Counted from the stretch's first letter, positions 1 through 9,819 are shown. The stretch: DNA of 64,000 nt from Mesostigma viride (GCA_009746045.1 RPFO01000418.1:2147670-2211669), one strand, 5' to 3'. Numbers and translations are program-made. The notes: generated by a model from the letters alone, not told the origin.

Positions 1-235
1 CTGTTGTCGCGGACCCCGAAATCAAGTACAGCTTGTCGAAAGAATGGGCATCAAAATAAGCTTTTATCATGTTAATCGCGCTTGTCGTTTTCCCAGTCCC
101 TCTCATACCTACGAAGGAGGCTATGAAATGGAGCCGTGGCGCGTTGGCTGGAACCTGGCGAGCTTTTGCATATTTGACTTTCAGATCCTTATTCGCTAAT
201 GGAGTCTCGATATGGATGCTTTCGATGACTGTCAT
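1..235 (-). CDS. FtsK/HerA-type DNA-packaging ATPase, N-terminal part
   Basis: Reads on the minus strand from an ATG at 233-235 and stays open off the left edge (78 codons seen). Residues 43-52 form a Walker A loop, GMRGTGKTTS, followed by a helix and then a strand (KLYLISG), as in A32/FtsK-like packaging ATPases of PLVs, virophages and Polintons. In the family this enzyme pumps genomic DNA into the capsid. The start lies 20 bases after the stop of the upstream minus-strand gene, so the two are probably cotranscribed. Walker B and the arginine finger would lie outside the window. The family call rests on the P-loop and the viral context. Confidence 0.75.
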   Translation of the reverse strand, partial: MTVIESIHIETPLANKDLKVKYAKARQVPANAPRLHFIASFVGMRGTGKTTSAINMIKAYFDAHSFDKLYLISGSATT

Positions 236-255
236 TTATTACAATGAATAGATAA

Positions 256-798
256 TTAATCGTCGTTTAAACTGGCTAGTAATTGAGCGCGGATTGCCAG
301 CATCTTCTGCTCATACGGCGTAGTTGTCCGCACGTCCGGCAGTGGATTCGCGGCCCGTTGACGCTCCTCTTCCTCGACCTCGGCCTTCGGCTTTCTCCCG
401 CGTCGGGGGCGAGGCGTTTCCGATGGGGTTGCCGCGACCTCTTCGGCGGCCAACAGGCGTTCGATTCGATATTTGTTCTTTTTCTCCTCGAGTTCCAGCT
501 CGACCAGACGCTGCCTCTGGATTTCGAGTTCCTTCTCCAGAACCTTTCGCTTGGTAATCTCCGCTTCTCGCTCCTCCTGTCGCTTCTTCGCCCGCTCTTC
601 GTTCCGTTTCTGCATGTACGGCCGCATCTTCTCGCGGAGTGCCGCACGCTGCTCTTCCGTCAATCGCTTGCCTCTCGGGCCTTTCGGCGGGTGAGGCGGG
701 ATGTACACTGTATTGGGAGTTTCCTGCTGTGGCGCGGTATCTTCCTCGACGTCGACGGAGGTCTTGGGCGAATCCGGAGCTTCGGGAACCTGGTCCAT
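256..798 (-). CDS. Charged coiled-coil protein of the PLV (unknown function)
   Basis: A 180-aa protein. Residues 1-45 are acidic and proline-rich. Residues 45-120 are a long run rich in Lys, Arg and Glu with heptad-like spacing, predicted as one continuous helix or coiled coil. A basic PRRGRKPK patch, resembling an AT-hook, follows near residue 130. No enzyme motif is seen. Highly charged coiled-coil proteins of unknown role are common next to the ATPase in PLVs. It shares a 39-bp divergent promoter region with the 1078-aa gene. The frame is intact. Confidence 0.6.
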   Translation of the reverse strand: MDQVPEAPDSPKTSVDVEEDTAPQQETPNTVYIPPHPPKGPRGKRLTEEQRAALREKMRPYMQKRNEERAKKRQEEREAEITKRKVLEKELEIQRQRLVELELEEKKNKYRIERLLAAEEVAATPSETPRPRRGRKPKAEVEEEERQRAANPLPDVRTTTPYEQKMLAIRAQLLASLNDD

Positions 799-837
799 GG
801 GTGCTATAGTTTTAATGTGAGATATTATTCATAAGAG
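799..837. promoter_or_regulatory. Divergent viral promoter region
   Basis: Only 39 bases separate two divergent ATGs, and the stretch is AT-rich in a GC-rich neighbourhood. It contains GAGATATT about 20 bases before the plus-strand start. A similar GAGATATG lies about 20 bases before the zinc-finger gene start at 4103, so the element may be a shared viral promoter motif. Two occurrences are weak evidence. Confidence 0.35.
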
Positions 838-3800
838 ATGGTCGTTGTGAGTTCGAACGCCGCGTCCGGCTTCAACATCGCGACTGGGTTGGCGGAAGAC
901 GGGGTAGATGAACGAATCGCGGACGTCGAGAGCGACGTGCAAGCTCTCCAACTCGCGGTTCACCCATTCGACCGACATGTAACGCTGAACGGGGTACGAT
1001 ACATGTACCCTGGGGCGCCGACAAGACTCCGACTCGGCGACAATCATTCCGACTGGACAGTGACCACTACCGGCGAGTCGAGTGGCATGCTCGAGGTCGA
1101 CGGCGGAATAAACGCTAGTTGGATCCGGATTTCGTCCTTGTGGTTGCTGGATCAGTATTCGCGCATGTCCCAGATCGTCACGGATCGTATTCTGACGCGC
1201 GACCAGATCGACTGGCTATTTGATCAACACGGCGTCGGGTATACGGCCCTTCCTGATCCGACCGCGACGTTCGTGTTAGAGTATGAAGACGGCACACTTT
1301 CCGCGCCAGGGACCACGTTCACGGTATCGAACAACCAGGACATTCGGATCCGGCTTCCCTACACGGTCACCGGGGGCAGTAGCAGCGGTAAAAGCGTCTA
1401 CAGCGTTCAGGTCCTCGGCGCGCTTGATCCCGTCAATATGAGTCAAACGGTAGACGGGCCATACATTGATGACATCCATTTCGGAAGCGTAAACCATACA
1501 TATTTCGGAAAACTGATGAGCTACGAGCAAATCGGGTTCGCGACTACGAGAGACCTGAACCGTATACAGCGGATGCCCTACAGCATCCATATAACGCGCA
1601 CGTACGCCCCGTTGACAGCCTGGGACGTCGGGCGGATCGACCAACCGATCGCAAGTTACTGGAGAACGACTTCGCCTTATCAGACATGGGTCGTCGTTGG
1701 CGACGGTGGCGTGCCTCCTCTCACGCTAGGAATCAAGAACACGACGCCATGGGCTTATCAAAGGAAGCTGCCTATCTCATGGAAAGTCGACAATATCGCG
1801 ATAACCGACGCCGCGGGTAGTTTTCAGCTTGATGTGGACGGGGGACTGCGCGGAGAGGACGCGGTCACGTGCGCATTGACGTCGGCGGATCACGGGAAGC
1901 TCGCGTCGGCCGATGTGACGGTCTATAACGACGCGACGATGACTACGTCTACTACCCAGCGAAAAAATGCTGTTGTGGGCGTGGTGAAGACAGACCCGCT
2001 CGTCCCGGCGATTCGAACACCGAGCCATTACTTTACAACGACGAGACCGGCGAGGATCGGCGTGCAGATGTACGCAGACCATACCACTGGATGGGGCGAC
2101 GGAACGCAGACGCCCGCAAATTACGCGATCGTCGCGGACGGGGCTGTGATCGGATCTGTCACTGGGGCAAATCTTTTTAACTATCTTCTGCCGCATTCGT
2201 CGCAGAAGACGGCCCAAATCACGCCTCGCTTCTCGTGTCCCCGAGATGTCCCGAACCTTACCGGAGAGACCGTGACAGTGAGCGGACCTCCCACGACGTT
2301 CCATAGTCTCTTAAATTTCTCGCGAGATCCAGCGACGACACTGCAGCCTACACATGACAAGTACGAGCTCATACCTACACCCGCGAGTTTTTACGCGCTG
2401 TCTTCAAACGACGTCACGCCTCCCGAGAAGTGTGTCGTGTTTACTGACCAGGAAATTGATGGTCCGTTCCTGATATGCTTCGAGCTTGTTGTGCCGTCGG
2501 GCAGCGCATTCGTCTCGCTCTCGGACCATAATGACATCACCGGCAAATACCATCCAGCATTTACGGATGGACACGAGTGCTGGCGGAATCAGGGTGCCGC
2601 AGACAATTGGTGGTCTGTATGCGGGATCAACATAAACAAAGCCGATGGAAAGATCGGGTTGTATCAAAACCTAAAGATTGCCACACAGTATACGTTTAAC
2701 GCGACATGGTCGAGCAAGACGCATTTCTGGGTGGCGTTCCGGCGACGATCTGACGGAGTTATCGAGCGATACATCTCGCATTTTCCTCCCGATCGTCTGA
2801 GCAGTATGACCAAGTTGATGAATTCCGCGACAGGTATTTTTACAGCCTCTCCGACTGGGATCGTAGCCCCATACGCGCCTGGTCAAATGAGACTCGTTTT
2901 TCATCTGGACAGTGCTAACCAGACGATTTACAACGCATGCGAGTTGGTTGATGATACGACAGACGCCGAATTCGTTTCCCTGACTACCACGAACCCGACC
3001 GGTCTCTACCTTTCGTCTGGCGACACGATTACTCTCACTCACAGGGGCACGTCGCCGCGTGAATGTAGCATATTGGGCAATTACATGACGTCGTCGCTCG
3101 TCCCCGGAGAAACGAATCTCTACCGCGTGCAACTCGCGGCGTCAAAAGACAACGTCATCCACGCTGTTTGTGAATTCCCGTCATACAACCACGCGACACC
3201 GCTCACCGGTTATTCGGTAAAAGTTTATGGTGTGCTTCCGGATCGCCCCATGATAAACCGGTTCGAGGTCCGTCTACTATACGATGACGCCTTACTATAC
3301 CGCATCAACGAGCGACCTATCCAGTTGTCTAAGGGTCCGGACTGGGAGAGTGGGGTCTCGACGATCGGTCACGGATTCGTGGGCGATATTCCGTATGTGC
3401 AGTTCTCTGTGCTGATGTCGACTCCGTTTCGCTACGAATTTGGCCACCTGTTCACAGCGACGTTTGAAGTTCGATCTTTGTCGCTTGTCGGCGGTCCTGA
3501 CGGGATTTTCATGGACCTCTCGATGGCTCGTTTCTTCGGAGAAGGGCCGACAGAAATTGGGCTGATCACGGCGCTAGACGAGTGCGCGTATACAGATGCA
3601 CAAGAGGCGAGACGAGTTTCGTTTTCCATCCGCGGACTGCGGACCATCGCGTACGATTACATGCAGCCAGAGCTCTGGGAACTGGGTCCTCAGGGCATCA
3701 TGAGTTTCCGCGACGGCAATGGGAACCTCGTTCCTCCCGCGACGACGCTAGACAAGTTCTACTGCCGCGTGCAGTTCACGCACGGCGCGCCGCCCCTGCT

Positions 3801-4074
3801 GGAGATCGGGCATCCGTACAGATTTCTCGCGAGTGCTCTCGACTTTGTGTATCAACCCGGGAGCTCGGGCAGACTCATCGTCGGTCCTTCGTGGCGTGTC
3901 TCGCCCGGATTCGACGAGACCGACGGAGTCTATGAAATACTACTGCGCGTCGACAAGACGCTCGGGTCCGGCAGCGCAGTCGCGTACATCAAGCCGCAAG
4001 CCGAGCACTGTCGCTCGAGATCAGGGGTAGCGGCGAGCGGAGAGATCTTTGCGGCGGTGACCTGGGTCGTTTAA
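838..4074 (+). CDS. Large beta-rich structural-type PLV protein, 1078 aa
   Basis: The largest open frame in the window, intact from ATG 838 to TAA 4074. Residues 24-40 (ERIADVESDVQALQL) look like a short coiled coil, as at the stalk of trimeric fibre proteins. The remainder is rich in Ser, Thr, Gly, Tyr and Pro with alternating hydrophobic residues, typical of beta-structured virion proteins. There is no signal peptide or membrane segment, and no enzyme motif was recognised. Size, composition and position beside capsid genes suggest a fibre, spike or minor virion protein. That is inference; no homologue was identified by eye. Confidence 0.6.
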   Translation: MVVVSSNAASGFNIATGLAEDGVDERIADVESDVQALQLAVHPFDRHVTLNGVRYMYPGAPTRLRLGDNHSDWTVTTTGESSGMLEVDGGINASWIRISSLWLLDQYSRMSQIVTDRILTRDQIDWLFDQHGVGYTALPDPTATFVLEYEDGTLSAPGTTFTVSNNQDIRIRLPYTVTGGSSSGKSVYSVQVLGALDPVNMSQTVDGPYIDDIHFGSVNHTYFGKLMSYEQIGFATTRDLNRIQRMPYSIHITRTYAPLTAWDVGRIDQPIASYWRTTSPYQTWVVVGDGGVPPLTLGIKNTTPWAYQRKLPISWKVDNIAITDAAGSFQLDVDGGLRGEDAVTCALTSADHGKLASADVTVYNDATMTTSTTQRKNAVVGVVKTDPLVPAIRTPSHYFTTTRPARIGVQMYADHTTGWGDGTQTPANYAIVADGAVIGSVTGANLFNYLLPHSSQKTAQITPRFSCPRDVPNLTGETVTVSGPPTTFHSLLNFSRDPATTLQPTHDKYELIPTPASFYALSSNDVTPPEKCVVFTDQEIDGPFLICFELVVPSGSAFVSLSDHNDITGKYHPAFTDGHECWRNQGAADNWWSVCGININKADGKIGLYQNLKIATQYTFNATWSSKTHFWVAFRRRSDGVIERYISHFPPDRLSSMTKLMNSATGIFTASPTGIVAPYAPGQMRLVFHLDSANQTIYNACELVDDTTDAEFVSLTTTNPTGLYLSSGDTITLTHRGTSPRECSILGNYMTSSLVPGETNLYRVQLAASKDNVIHAVCEFPSYNHATPLTGYSVKVYGVLPDRPMINRFEVRLLYDDALLYRINERPIQLSKGPDWESGVSTIGHGFVGDIPYVQFSVLMSTPFRYEFGHLFTATFEVRSLSLVGGPDGIFMDLSMARFFGEGPTEIGLITALDECAYTDAQEARRVSFSIRGLRTIAYDYMQPELWELGPQGIMSFRDGNGNLVPPATTLDKFYCRVQFTHGAPPLLEIGHPYRFLASALDFVYQPGSSGRLIVGPSWRVSPGFDETDGVYEILLRVDKTLGSGSAVAYIKPQAEHCRSRSGVAASGEIFAAVTWVV

Positions 4075-4102
4075 AATCTTTGAGATATGTCAAGGACACA
4101 TC

Positions 4103-4663
4103 ATGCCGCGAAAGACATCAAAACGACCAGCTAAGAAACCGTCCAAAGCCCCGCGCAAGGCCCGCTTGCCTCCGAAGAAGGCCGCGACGACCGCGCTGAC
4201 GAACTCGATTGTCATCCACTCGCCCCGTGTGACCCGTCCCGCGAAGAGGGGGAAGGTCGCCGAAGTCCGTGGGTTTAAGGACGCGATGTTGTTGGCGGCT
4301 CTTGCTGCGAACTCTCGCCCTGTAGTCTACCCACCTCTGTCCGCCTACGACCAACCGGCCTCCGTTCCGGCTCCAGAACCGGCTGCTGCCCTCGGCGCAG
4401 GGTCTGACGAACCTCTCCGCGTAGAGATCGTGGGGTCCGCGCCTCCGCCAGCTGCTAGAGAGCCCATCGCGAGGACGCCGCCTCGTCCCAGAGTGCGAGT
4501 CGCCAACGTGAACGATAGAGTCAACTGCACGGTCCCTGGCTGCAAAAATACGTTTGTCGATAGTCGGAGATTGAATACTCACCTACGAGACAAACATCAC
4601 GTGACAGAAGGTGTCCCGGTCGGTGATAAAGGGGCCGGTCCGAGCTCGCGGATAATTTTCTAA
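4103..4663 (+). CDS. Basic protein with a C-terminal C2H2 zinc finger
   Basis: A 186-aa protein starting 28 bases after the preceding stop. Residues 1-35 are Lys/Arg/Pro-rich and could bind DNA or direct nuclear import. The middle is Ala/Pro-rich and probably disordered. Near residue 140 there is a C-x4-C-x12-H-x4-H arrangement (CTVPGC ... HLRDKH) with the usual hydrophobic spacing, a single C2H2 zinc finger. A nucleic-acid-binding or late-regulator role is plausible. The frame is intact. Confidence 0.6.
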   Translation: MPRKTSKRPAKKPSKAPRKARLPPKKAATTALTNSIVIHSPRVTRPAKRGKVAEVRGFKDAMLLAALAANSRPVVYPPLSAYDQPASVPAPEPAAALGAGSDEPLRVEIVGSAPPPAAREPIARTPPRPRVRVANVNDRVNCTVPGCKNTFVDSRRLNTHLRDKHHVTEGVPVGDKGAGPSSRIIF

Positions 4664-4689
4664 ACAGATCATAAACGATTTCAGTGCGA

Positions 4690-4988
4690 ATGGAGCTTTC
4701 GGATGCTGAGATGCTCCAGGTCGCCCAGTGGATGATCTTGTACCCCGACGTCCCTCGCGAATTTCTAGAATCGGCGATGTTCTATTGCGGAGTAAGCCGC
4801 TGACCGGGAAGGAAAGGCGACAGCTTAAACGTAGCGCGCGAGGTCTTTCGGGTGGCGAGGGAAAGGTTGTGGTCCACGGCAGCAACGAAATCAAATCGGA
4901 GCTTATAACAGAGAATGAGGGATCACGTACAGGAGTGTCGGACGCTGACCCTAAGGACCGAGAACAGGACAAGGGGCAGTCTTCATGA
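4690..4988 (+). pseudogene. Small PLV protein, about 100 aa, one frameshift
   Basis: An ATG at 4690 opens a 37-codon frame ending at 4803. The adjacent frame then stays open to 4988 with a Lys/Arg-rich, later Glu/Asp-rich sequence. A single indel near 4790 would join them into one protein of about 100 residues. No family was recognised. It overlaps the start of the penton-like gene, a compact arrangement usual in such viruses. Two separate small genes are also possible. Confidence 0.4.
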
Positions 4989-5743
4989 TCCCACATGGGA
5001 TATCCCGGCCGGGTTGTTGGAGGACTACCACGACGTAGGACTGACCCTTCTCACAATCCCATTCGAACAGACGCACATCAACCGCACCAACCGCTCGTTC
5101 GAGGTGGTGATGCAGACTACTCACACTGTCTCGCTTCCATTGGGATCGTGGACGACGATCGAGAATAGACACAATATCGAGGCGGTATTGCAGACCATCG
5201 ACAGTTCGTTCGCTGTCACGTACGACCGCGCGAACAGTTTGTACACGTTCGCGGCCAGTTCGCCGTTCCAGCTACGGTCGGCGAGTCCGTCGGGCGTGTC
5301 CTGGGGCTCGTCCCGGGCGTTCACGCGTCCAACGAAAACGTGATCGTGAGCAATCGACCGCTACGAACGGACGCCTGAGAGCCGTCTACGTGTACGCCGA
5401 CATCGTGCGAGGGAATGGTGTCCGCGACTCATGGGGCTGTCTATGGGGGCTTACTGGCTTGTTGTCCGAACCTTAGCAAATTCCTAGAACCGATCGTGTG
5501 GCAGGCGCAGACTCCGCTCTGGCAGCACATGCGCGATTCCCCGCGTGGTATCAGTCTCCGCCTGCTGGACGAGGACGACGTGCCGGTCCAATTGTATAGT
5601 GACTGGGTCGTTCAGCTCAGTTTCCGGATCTCGCCCAAAAAGCGATGGGCGTGGAGTCGCGGAAGATCGCGAGCGTCCTGCGGTACATGGCGCTGGGCGG
5701 GGAAGTCCTGCCCGCCAGAAAATATCTCAGCGTTCTGTTATAA
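4915..5743 (+). pseudogene. Penton-like minor capsid protein, several frameshifts
   Basis: Coding potential moves through all three frames. The first part (to about 5300) has a beta-rich pattern with LLTIPF and SLPLGSW. It is followed in other frames by VYVYADIV near 5385, then ISLRLLDEDDVPV and WVVQLSFRI near 5540-5630. The last two resemble the C-terminal strands of single-jelly-roll minor capsid proteins of PLVs and Polintons (acidic residue, Gly/Val turn, then a strand ending in FR). A final stretch near 5645-5743 reads as a helical tail. At least three frame changes make it non-functional as given. The match is by motif pattern only. Confidence 0.5.
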
Positions 5744-5759
5744 ACGACGACGAGGACGA

Positions 5760-6065
5760 ATGAGGCTCGATTTTGGAAAGGTTGTCAACACCGTGCGAAA
5801 GATCGGACATGTGGCGGGCGACGCTATCAGGAAAGTGGGACATGGCGCGCGACTCGTGAAGGCGGCCGCGGGTGCTGCCGATTCGGCTCTCGGGCATGTC
5901 CCGAGCAAGTTGATCGAGGCGTCCCCGGTTCTTGGGACGGCGTACCGTGTCGCGAAAACCGGATTGGACGCGTTGTCTTCCCTCGAACGTAAGGTCGACG
6001 CGCACAAGGCCGCGAATCCGCTCTTGGGCAGTTCCTCCACTAGCCAGGATTTTTATCTAAGTTAG
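5760..6065 (+). CDS. Small basic helical PLV protein, 101 aa
   Basis: An intact frame between the two capsid genes, from ATG 5760 to TAG 6065. Residues 1-40 contain spaced VRKIGHV and IRKVGHG repeats with hydrophobic residues on one face, suggesting an amphipathic helix. An Ala/Gly-rich stretch and a second helix follow. Small basic amphipathic proteins near capsid genes in related viruses can be cement, membrane-active or DNA-condensing proteins; which applies here cannot be told. It starts 16 bases after the penton-like frame ends. Confidence 0.5.
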   Translation: MRLDFGKVVNTVRKIGHVAGDAIRKVGHGARLVKAAAGAADSALGHVPSKLIEASPVLGTAYRVAKTGLDALSSLERKVDAHKAANPLLGSSSTSQDFYLS

Positions 6066-6083
6066 CTGGTATACAACGCTCTC

Positions 6084-7364
6084 ATGGCATCCGACGGTTC
6101 TTGGTACAATCGCGCTATTCCCAAAACGATGCAATACATCGTAAAGGCTCTCGGCCAGCACTCGACGTCCCGTGTGCAATTGTCCACTCTGTCCGCGAAC
6201 TCGGGCATTAAGCAGGGTTCGGTTGTGGCTGTCCGCCTGCCGACGAGCGGATTTGCTGATCTTCACAGTTTCGCCATGTACTTCAGGCGTCCGAGGCGGC
6301 TACGACCGGGTTCTGTAAGTTTCCGAGATACACTTCGTCGTTGATCAGGCGTTTGGAGGTGCTTGTCGGTGGCCAGAGCGTTGACTCCATCAACGATTAT
6401 CATCAGCTGTATCGGACCCTGCTTACTGTTCACGGCGGAGTCGGTCATGACAACGCCCAAGCACCGTCCGGGTGGTCCGGGAACAACACCACCGACGTCG
6501 CGCTGACAGACAGGGATGACGCGGCTAAGGCCAAGCACACGAACATTCCTGGAGTGATCGACAACTGGCTCGGGTTCCTCTCTGGCGACCCTCGCGTGAT
6601 CGATCTCAGTCTTTTCCCTCCGATCGAGATCCGGATTACGTTGATGGATGGGAGTGTCATGATCCCCGGAGAGGCGGTGGCGGCTGCGGCGCCAGCCGCT
6701 GCCGTCCCAGCCTGTGCCGGCCCCGGGTTTCAACTGGATGATATCCACTTCTCGATCGATACGTACAGGTTCCAGGAGGACGTGGTCTCCCAGGTCTTCG
6801 CGTCCAGGCTGGCGGAGGGCGGGACGCTGCCGTTTCGCTGGAAGACGTGGCAGTCACGAAGCAATCTGCCAGTGCCGCTCCGTATAGCATTAAGGCGACC
6901 CTCTCTTCTGCATCCGCGAGCAAACTCCTCGCCATCCAGGTCGACCCTGCCAAGGATGTCGCGAACGGAGCCGGTGATATCATGTTCGACCACACCGCTC
7001 TGACGCAAACACGCAGTTCCAGTTCGATATTAACGGGTCACCAGTCTCCCGCGTATCGCATGGGCGTGACAGAGGCGTGGACTAACCTTATGAGCGCATT
7101 CAACGACCAAGGGAACTCGCTGTCGTGCGCCAAGAACGAATTACACCCGAAACATGGCGAGACAAGCATTTCGTCATGGCCTGTCACTTGAACATGCCAG
7201 GCGCGGGGTCAGAGTACCAGAGCGGTCTCGACCTTCGCGGGACTGCGGCGGTCGTCACCCTTCGCGTGGATGGAGCGGGCGCGGCGTGTACCTCGTACTT
7301 GTTTTGCGAGCTCGAGGCCAAGATGGACGTTGGCGCCGGGCGGCAGGCGGCCGTGTATCTGTAA
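6084..7364 (+). pseudogene. PLV major capsid protein (double jelly-roll type), three frameshifts
   Basis: Four consecutive open segments in shifting frames (start 6084; changes near 6285, 6842 and 7140; stop 7364) describe one protein of about 425 residues. After the first shift the sequence runs CKFPRYTSSLIRRLEVLVGG and then a NDYHQLYRTLL segment. This is the pattern seen in PLV and virophage major capsid proteins, where a conserved proline/arginine strand is followed by a receptor-like Tyr/Leu helix. The tail has long beta-rich stretches. In the family this protein forms the hexon-like shell. The indels prevent a full-length product unless they are assembly errors. Confidence 0.65.
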
Positions 7365-7394
7365 TAATCTCTGATTGTAACTGTATAGCGCCCG

Positions 7395-7565
7395 ATGGAG
7401 TACCTTAAGGATCCGAGATACGTAGCGAATCCGTTTAGTAGAGTCACCTTGATCTTCGATACCCCTGCGATGGTCGATAAAGGTCTGGCGATTGGATTGC
7501 CGGCTAGGAAAGGTCCGCTGATGGAACCGAGATTTCAGTACCCGTTGCCAACCTCAAAAAAATAG
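7395..7565 (+). CDS. Hypothetical 56-aa PLV protein
   Basis: A short intact frame filling the gap between the capsid gene and the surface-protein gene, from ATG 7395 to TAG 7565. It is neutral to basic with several Pro and Arg residues (ends in PTSKK), with no membrane segment. The upstream gap is only 30 bases, in line with neighbouring genes. No family recognised; chance cannot be excluded at this length. Confidence 0.35.
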   Translation: MEYLKDPRYVANPFSRVTLIFDTPAMVDKGLAIGLPARKGPLMEPRFQYPLPTSKK

Positions 7566-7590
7566 TGTCAGTTTGTAGTATATCAGCAGC

Positions 7591-9268
7591 ATGTCTTTCG
7601 ATTACGGTGTATGTCCTGCTTTGATTAATAAAAAGAAGCGCGTTGTTGCGCCTTCCATAACATTAACGACCACAACCGGAACATATCCTAGCGCGTCTCC
7701 AATTACAGTTACAGCGACGTTCAGCCAGCCGGTCACGGGGTTCGCCTTAGACGATATCGTCGTAGTCAACGGGGCCATCGCCAGCCTGACGGCAGCGGGG
7801 CGTCGTACACTTCCAAGTGACGCCAACGACCGCATATTCGCCGACTACAGTAGGCGTCGGAGCAGGGGCGGTGGTCAACTTGAAGGGTGCACGGAACAAA
7901 GCCTCGACTCCATTGGTCTTCACGTACTCACCCCCTCCAACGGTGACCCTCGCGACGACCGCGGGCTCGACGCCATCCTCGACACCCGTGGACGTGACCG
8001 CCACGTTCAGCAGGTCCGTCACGGGGTTCTCGTTGGGCGATATCACGGTGACAAACGGGACAGCCGCCAACCTGACCGGCAGCGGGGCGTCGTACGCCTT
8101 CCAGGTGACGCCGACGACCGCTTACACCGCCACGAGTGTCAATGTGGGCGCTGGAGTTGTCGCGGACGCTTCGATGGGAACCGCCAACGCGGCTTCCAAC
8201 ACACTGTCATTCACGTATTCCCCTCAGCCCACCGTCACGCTGTCGACATCCGCGGGGTCCACTTCCGCCTGGAGTTTCATATCCGCGACGGCGACTTTCA
8301 GTCGAGCAGTGACCGGTTTTGCATTGGGCGACATCACGGTGACAAACGGGACAGCTTCCAATTTGGTAGGCAGCGGGGCGTCGTACACGTTCAACGTGAC
8401 GGCGACAACGGCCAATTCCGCCACGTCCTTCAGCATCGGCGCAGGGGCCGCGACAGACACAGTGTCGGGACCGGCAACTCAGCTTCGAACTCGCTATCGT
8501 TCACGTTTACCCCATACAACCCCGCCACCGATTCGGCCCTGTATGCGTGGTACGACCCAACGGACTCTTCGACGCTCTACAGCAACACAAATTTTACCAC
8601 CTCGCCACGACTTCGGTACGGGGTATGAAGGACAAGAAGGGGACCCAGCACTTACTGTGCTTCACCACCAATGCGCCGACCATCGACAACACTAGCTTAA
8701 ACTCTAAGCAGTCTCTTCAATTCAGTTACAGTTTGCGTAACGGGCTCCAGAGCGATGGGTTTTTTGGGGTCGTCCGCAAAACACTATGATCGTCGTCGCA
8801 AAATCAAACACCCCGAGTGTTTACCCTCGCGGGTCAGGTAGTAGCTTGAAAGGCCTCGTTGTCGGTGCTCAAAGTAATTACGGACTGGGCATCTGCAACA
8901 ACTGCGACGATTACAAGTTTTATGCGCTTTTGGGTACGGACGGAGCCACTCAACCGATCTGCACGAATGCAGAGTTTTACGACGGCCGGGCGCACGTGAT
9001 GGCAGTGTCGTGTGACCTAGGAAGCACGCCAAAAACGTCCATTACCAGATTTGATGGTAGAGATGGTGGGGCGTACACAGGTACGGCGGTACAGAATCCA
9101 GGAAGGATCTGTGTTGGCGCGGATATAGATTGGAGCACTCGTAACTGGGACGGATGGACCGGCGAGATCCTGATCTACAGCACCGCCAAGACCGCGGCCG
9201 AGCTCGAACAGATCCGAGGTTATCTAGTGCACAAATGGGGCACGCCTGCCGCATACCAGCATAGATAG
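7591..9268 (+). pseudogene. Surface/adhesin-type protein: Ig-like repeats plus LamG-type domain, frameshifted
   Basis: Three to four tandem units of about 90-95 residues recur between 7650 and 8510. Each begins near VTLxTTAGS, contains FSRxVTGFxLGDITVTNG and ends in SFTYSP, the pattern of bacterial-type Ig-like surface repeats. The C-terminal part (8786-9268) ends with WTGEILIYSTAKT and RGYLVHKWG, typical of concanavalin/LamG-like carbohydrate-binding domains. The frame changes near 7800, 8460, 8605 and 8785. The architecture fits a receptor-binding or adhesion protein of the virion. The near-identical repeats suggest recent internal duplication or acquisition from a bacterial-type adhesin. 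Confidence 0.6.
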
Positions 9269-9306
9269 TCGCCGAACTATTATCTCTCGTAACATGTGAT
9301 AAAGAC

Positions 9307-9819
9307 ATGGACTATCCCACGTATTACCAATACGTCGTCGACTTCAAAGGGATGACGCCGACGATTGACGGCAGAACCGGGCTGTGTTATTTCAACGTCA
9401 AACCAGACCCCCGTGCTCCTGTCATCGACAGCACCTGGCGCGGTGGTGCTCATTGGGTTGGATTTGATTTCGTCGAGAACCGAGATAATTACAAGATCAT
9501 CGGCCTAGTGTCTCCTAGTTTCCTTGGAGGCGAGCAAAACCCGGGGGAATGCGTCGTTCTGTGCTCTGAACAGATGGAAATCGGCGGAGAAGGTATACCT
9601 CTGTACGAATTCTCGCCGAACGCGCATTCGTTCTATAACCTCAAGGACCCATACCTGTTCAGGCACGGAGGACAGTTGGTGATCGGTCTAGTTCACATCG
9701 ACAGAGAGGAAGAGGATACCGACAACTACAAACCAGTTGGGAGTTTCCGATCGTTTGTGTGCATCTTGCGTTTCGAGAAGGTCCGCGGATTCGATTCGTG
9801 TAAATGCCATCACAAGTAG
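9307..9819 (+). CDS. Hypothetical PLV protein, 170 aa
   Basis: An intact frame starting 38 bases after the surface-protein stop. It is rich in aromatic residues (MDYPTYYQYVVDF at the start) with beta-type alternation, and has several Cys, including a CKCHHK end that could bind metal. There is no signal peptide or membrane segment. No family recognised. Position and codon composition match the other viral genes. Confidence 0.5.
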   Translation: MDYPTYYQYVVDFKGMTPTIDGRTGLCYFNVKPDPRAPVIDSTWRGGAHWVGFDFVENRDNYKIIGLVSPSFLGGEQNPGECVVLCSEQMEIGGEGIPLYEFSPNAHSFYNLKDPYLFRHGGQLVIGLVHIDREEEDTDNYKPVGSFRSFVCILRFEKVRGFDSCKCHHK

